From Myxococcales bacterium (GTDB lineage: Bacteria > Myxococcota_A > Polyangia > Polyangiales > Polyangiaceae), in assembly GCA_016720545.1 (NCBI GenBank), contig JADKKK010000034.1:186001-250000 (forward strand): 64,000 nucleotides of DNA, written 5' to 3'. Below, piece by piece: positions 63,169 to 64,000 of the stretch. Made by a program: the position numbers and the translations under genes. The notes under the pieces were generated by a model. It made no database searches. It had not been told where the DNA came from and saw only the letters and a list, made by a program, of their open reading frames with translations. Position 1 is the first letter of the stretch. Each line of letters begins with the position of its first letter.

Positions 63169-64000
63169 TCAGAACGCCCAGGTGGTGCCCACGTCGATCG
63201 TGAAGCGGAGCGTGCTCGTGTCGCGGGCGCCGTAGGTGCGCGCGAACGTCGGCCCGCCCTGCAGGTACACTCCCCACGATGGCCGCAGGAGGAGCTGATC
63301 GCCGAGCTTGGCGCCCACGTTCCAGCCCACCCCCTCCGCGCGCTCGAGCGGCACAGTGAGCCCGCCTGAAGGCGCCAGGTAGAGCTCGTCGAGGCCGTCC
63401 AGGAAGAGCGCGCGAACCTTCACAGCGAGGTTCGTGTCGACCGCGTGCGGCGCGCCAGAGAAGCGCACCTCGGGCCCGATCAGCGCGCGGGCGCCGAGCG
63501 GCGCGAGCGCGGAGAGGCCCACGCTCCCGGAGAGGACCGAAGGCGCGCTCCCGACTGCGTCGGACGAGGTGCCGGCCCCGAGGTCGAGCCGGAGCTGCGC
63601 GCGCTCCTCGGGCGCGAAGCCGCCGCGGCGCCCGCCGGCCGGCAGCGTCCGCGCTCCGGGCGCGCCGGCGAGGGCCGCGAGGAGCGCGGGGCTGTGGACG
63701 CGGTCGGAGGCGTTCTTGCCGAGGTGGCGGAGGACGAGCGTGCCGTCCGCGCCGATGACGAAGACGCCCGGCATCGAGTAGCCGGTCACGTCGAGGCCAA
63801 CATACTTGGCGGAGACCGCGCCCCCCTTGTCCTCGAGGAGGTCGAACGGCAGGTCATAGGCACGCGCGAACGCGACCGAGTCTTCGTGCGGGTCGACGCT
63901 GACCGCCACGACGATGGCGCCGCGCTCGGTGATGGACGCGTACTCGTGGGCGATCTCGCCGAGCTGCTCCTTGCACCAAGGGCACCATTGCCCTCGGTAA
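63169..64000 (-). CDS. Peroxiredoxin/thioredoxin-like domain fused to a beta-barrel-like domain (5' end missing)
   Basis: The reading frame enters at the window end (YRGQWCPWCKEQLGEI) and stops at 63169, giving about 277 visible residues. The first ~130 have the AhpC/TSA-type pattern: a WCPWC active site, VVAVSVDPHEDSVAFARAY, VFVIGADGTLVLRH. The remaining ~140 have alternating polar/hydrophobic strands with many aromatic and Gly residues (LGDQLLLRPSWGVYLQGGP) and end in TWAF, the terminal aromatic typical of outer-membrane barrels. This combination is unusual. The start and any signal peptide lie outside the window. Confidence 0.65.
   Translation of the reverse strand, partial: YRGQWCPWCKEQLGEIAHEYASITERGAIVVAVSVDPHEDSVAFARAYDLPFDLLEDKGGAVSAKYVGLDVTGYSMPGVFVIGADGTLVLRHLGKNASDRVHSPALLAALAGAPGARTLPAGGRRGGFAPEERAQLRLDLGAGTSSDAVGSAPSVLSGSVGLSALAPLGARALIGPEVRFSGAPHAVDTNLAVKVRALFLDGLDELYLAPSGGLTVPLERAEGVGWNVGAKLGDQLLLRPSWGVYLQGGPTFARTYGARDTSTLRFTIDVGTTWAF

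Overview
The window is about 64 kb of uniformly GC-rich DNA, very rich in G/C at third codon positions, with few AT-rich patches. It looks like chromosome of a myxobacterium (Myxococcota, probably Polyangia). The evidence is four Hanks-type Ser/Thr kinases, many lipoproteins with Pro/Ala/Asp-rich spacers, two proteins with MYXO-CTERM-like tails, a CD225/dispanin-like protein, a DUF2330 protein and an AddAB repair nuclease. This assignment is inference from gene content; there is no rRNA or other phylogenetic marker. I found no tRNA, rRNA, CRISPR array, intact insertion sequence or phage module.

Layout. 1-172: tail of a DUF3592-like gene. 0.3-3.5 kb: tyrosine catabolism (hmgA-hppD) with a divergent LysR regulator and a candidate operator between them. 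3.5-6.9 kb: a minus-strand run of methyltransferase, ChaN-like lipoprotein and lipase-like hydrolase. 7.0-13.8 kb: addB-addA. 13.8-17.1 kb: M3 metallopeptidase lipoprotein and a DUF2330 protein. 17.1-21.9 kb (minus): unknown lipoprotein, Ser/Thr kinase with a duplicated C-terminal module, unknown membrane protein. 22.0-25.6 kb: an unusual Hsp70 with a ~500-residue low-complexity insert, followed by a J-domain protein. 25.7-31.7 kb: a coiled-coil kinase, a dispanin-like protein, two secreted lipoproteins and a kinase fused to a cyclic-nucleotide-binding domain. 31.7-34.4 kb: an accessory-looking patch with a Uma2-type nuclease, the remnant of a second copy, a coding-like relic, an SDR enzyme and a Cys-rich mini-lipoprotein.

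34.4-41.8 kb: BNR-type lipoprotein, glnE, radical SAM protein, msrB, then a 172-bp inverted-repeat element. 42.0-46.0 kb: nitrilase, TPR protein, MFS transporter, matrixin-like protease. 46.0-49.1 kb: diheme and pentaheme cytochromes. 49.2-55.7 kb: acyl-CoA synthetase, lipoprotein, miaB with a gamma-carbonic-anhydrase-like gene, tail-anchored kinase, sigma factor. 55.8-57.0 kb: a MerR/excisionase-HTH plus receiver-like regulator behind a cluster of TGTTAC motifs, then a DUF255 gene with a large internal deletion. 57.0-64.0 kb: coaBC, lipoprotein, gene relic, PlsC-like acyltransferase, VanW-family protein, ychF with an apparent frameshift, and a peroxiredoxin/beta-barrel-like gene cut by the window end.

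The strongest leads are the split Hsp70/J pair, the regulator with its repeated upstream motif, the kinase-CNB fusion, the duplicated kinase sensor module, the 172-bp inverted-repeat element, and several small-scale gene decay events. Many gene pairs overlap by exactly 4 bases (GTGA/ATGA), suggesting translational coupling. No single locus is clearly a new defence or mobile system.
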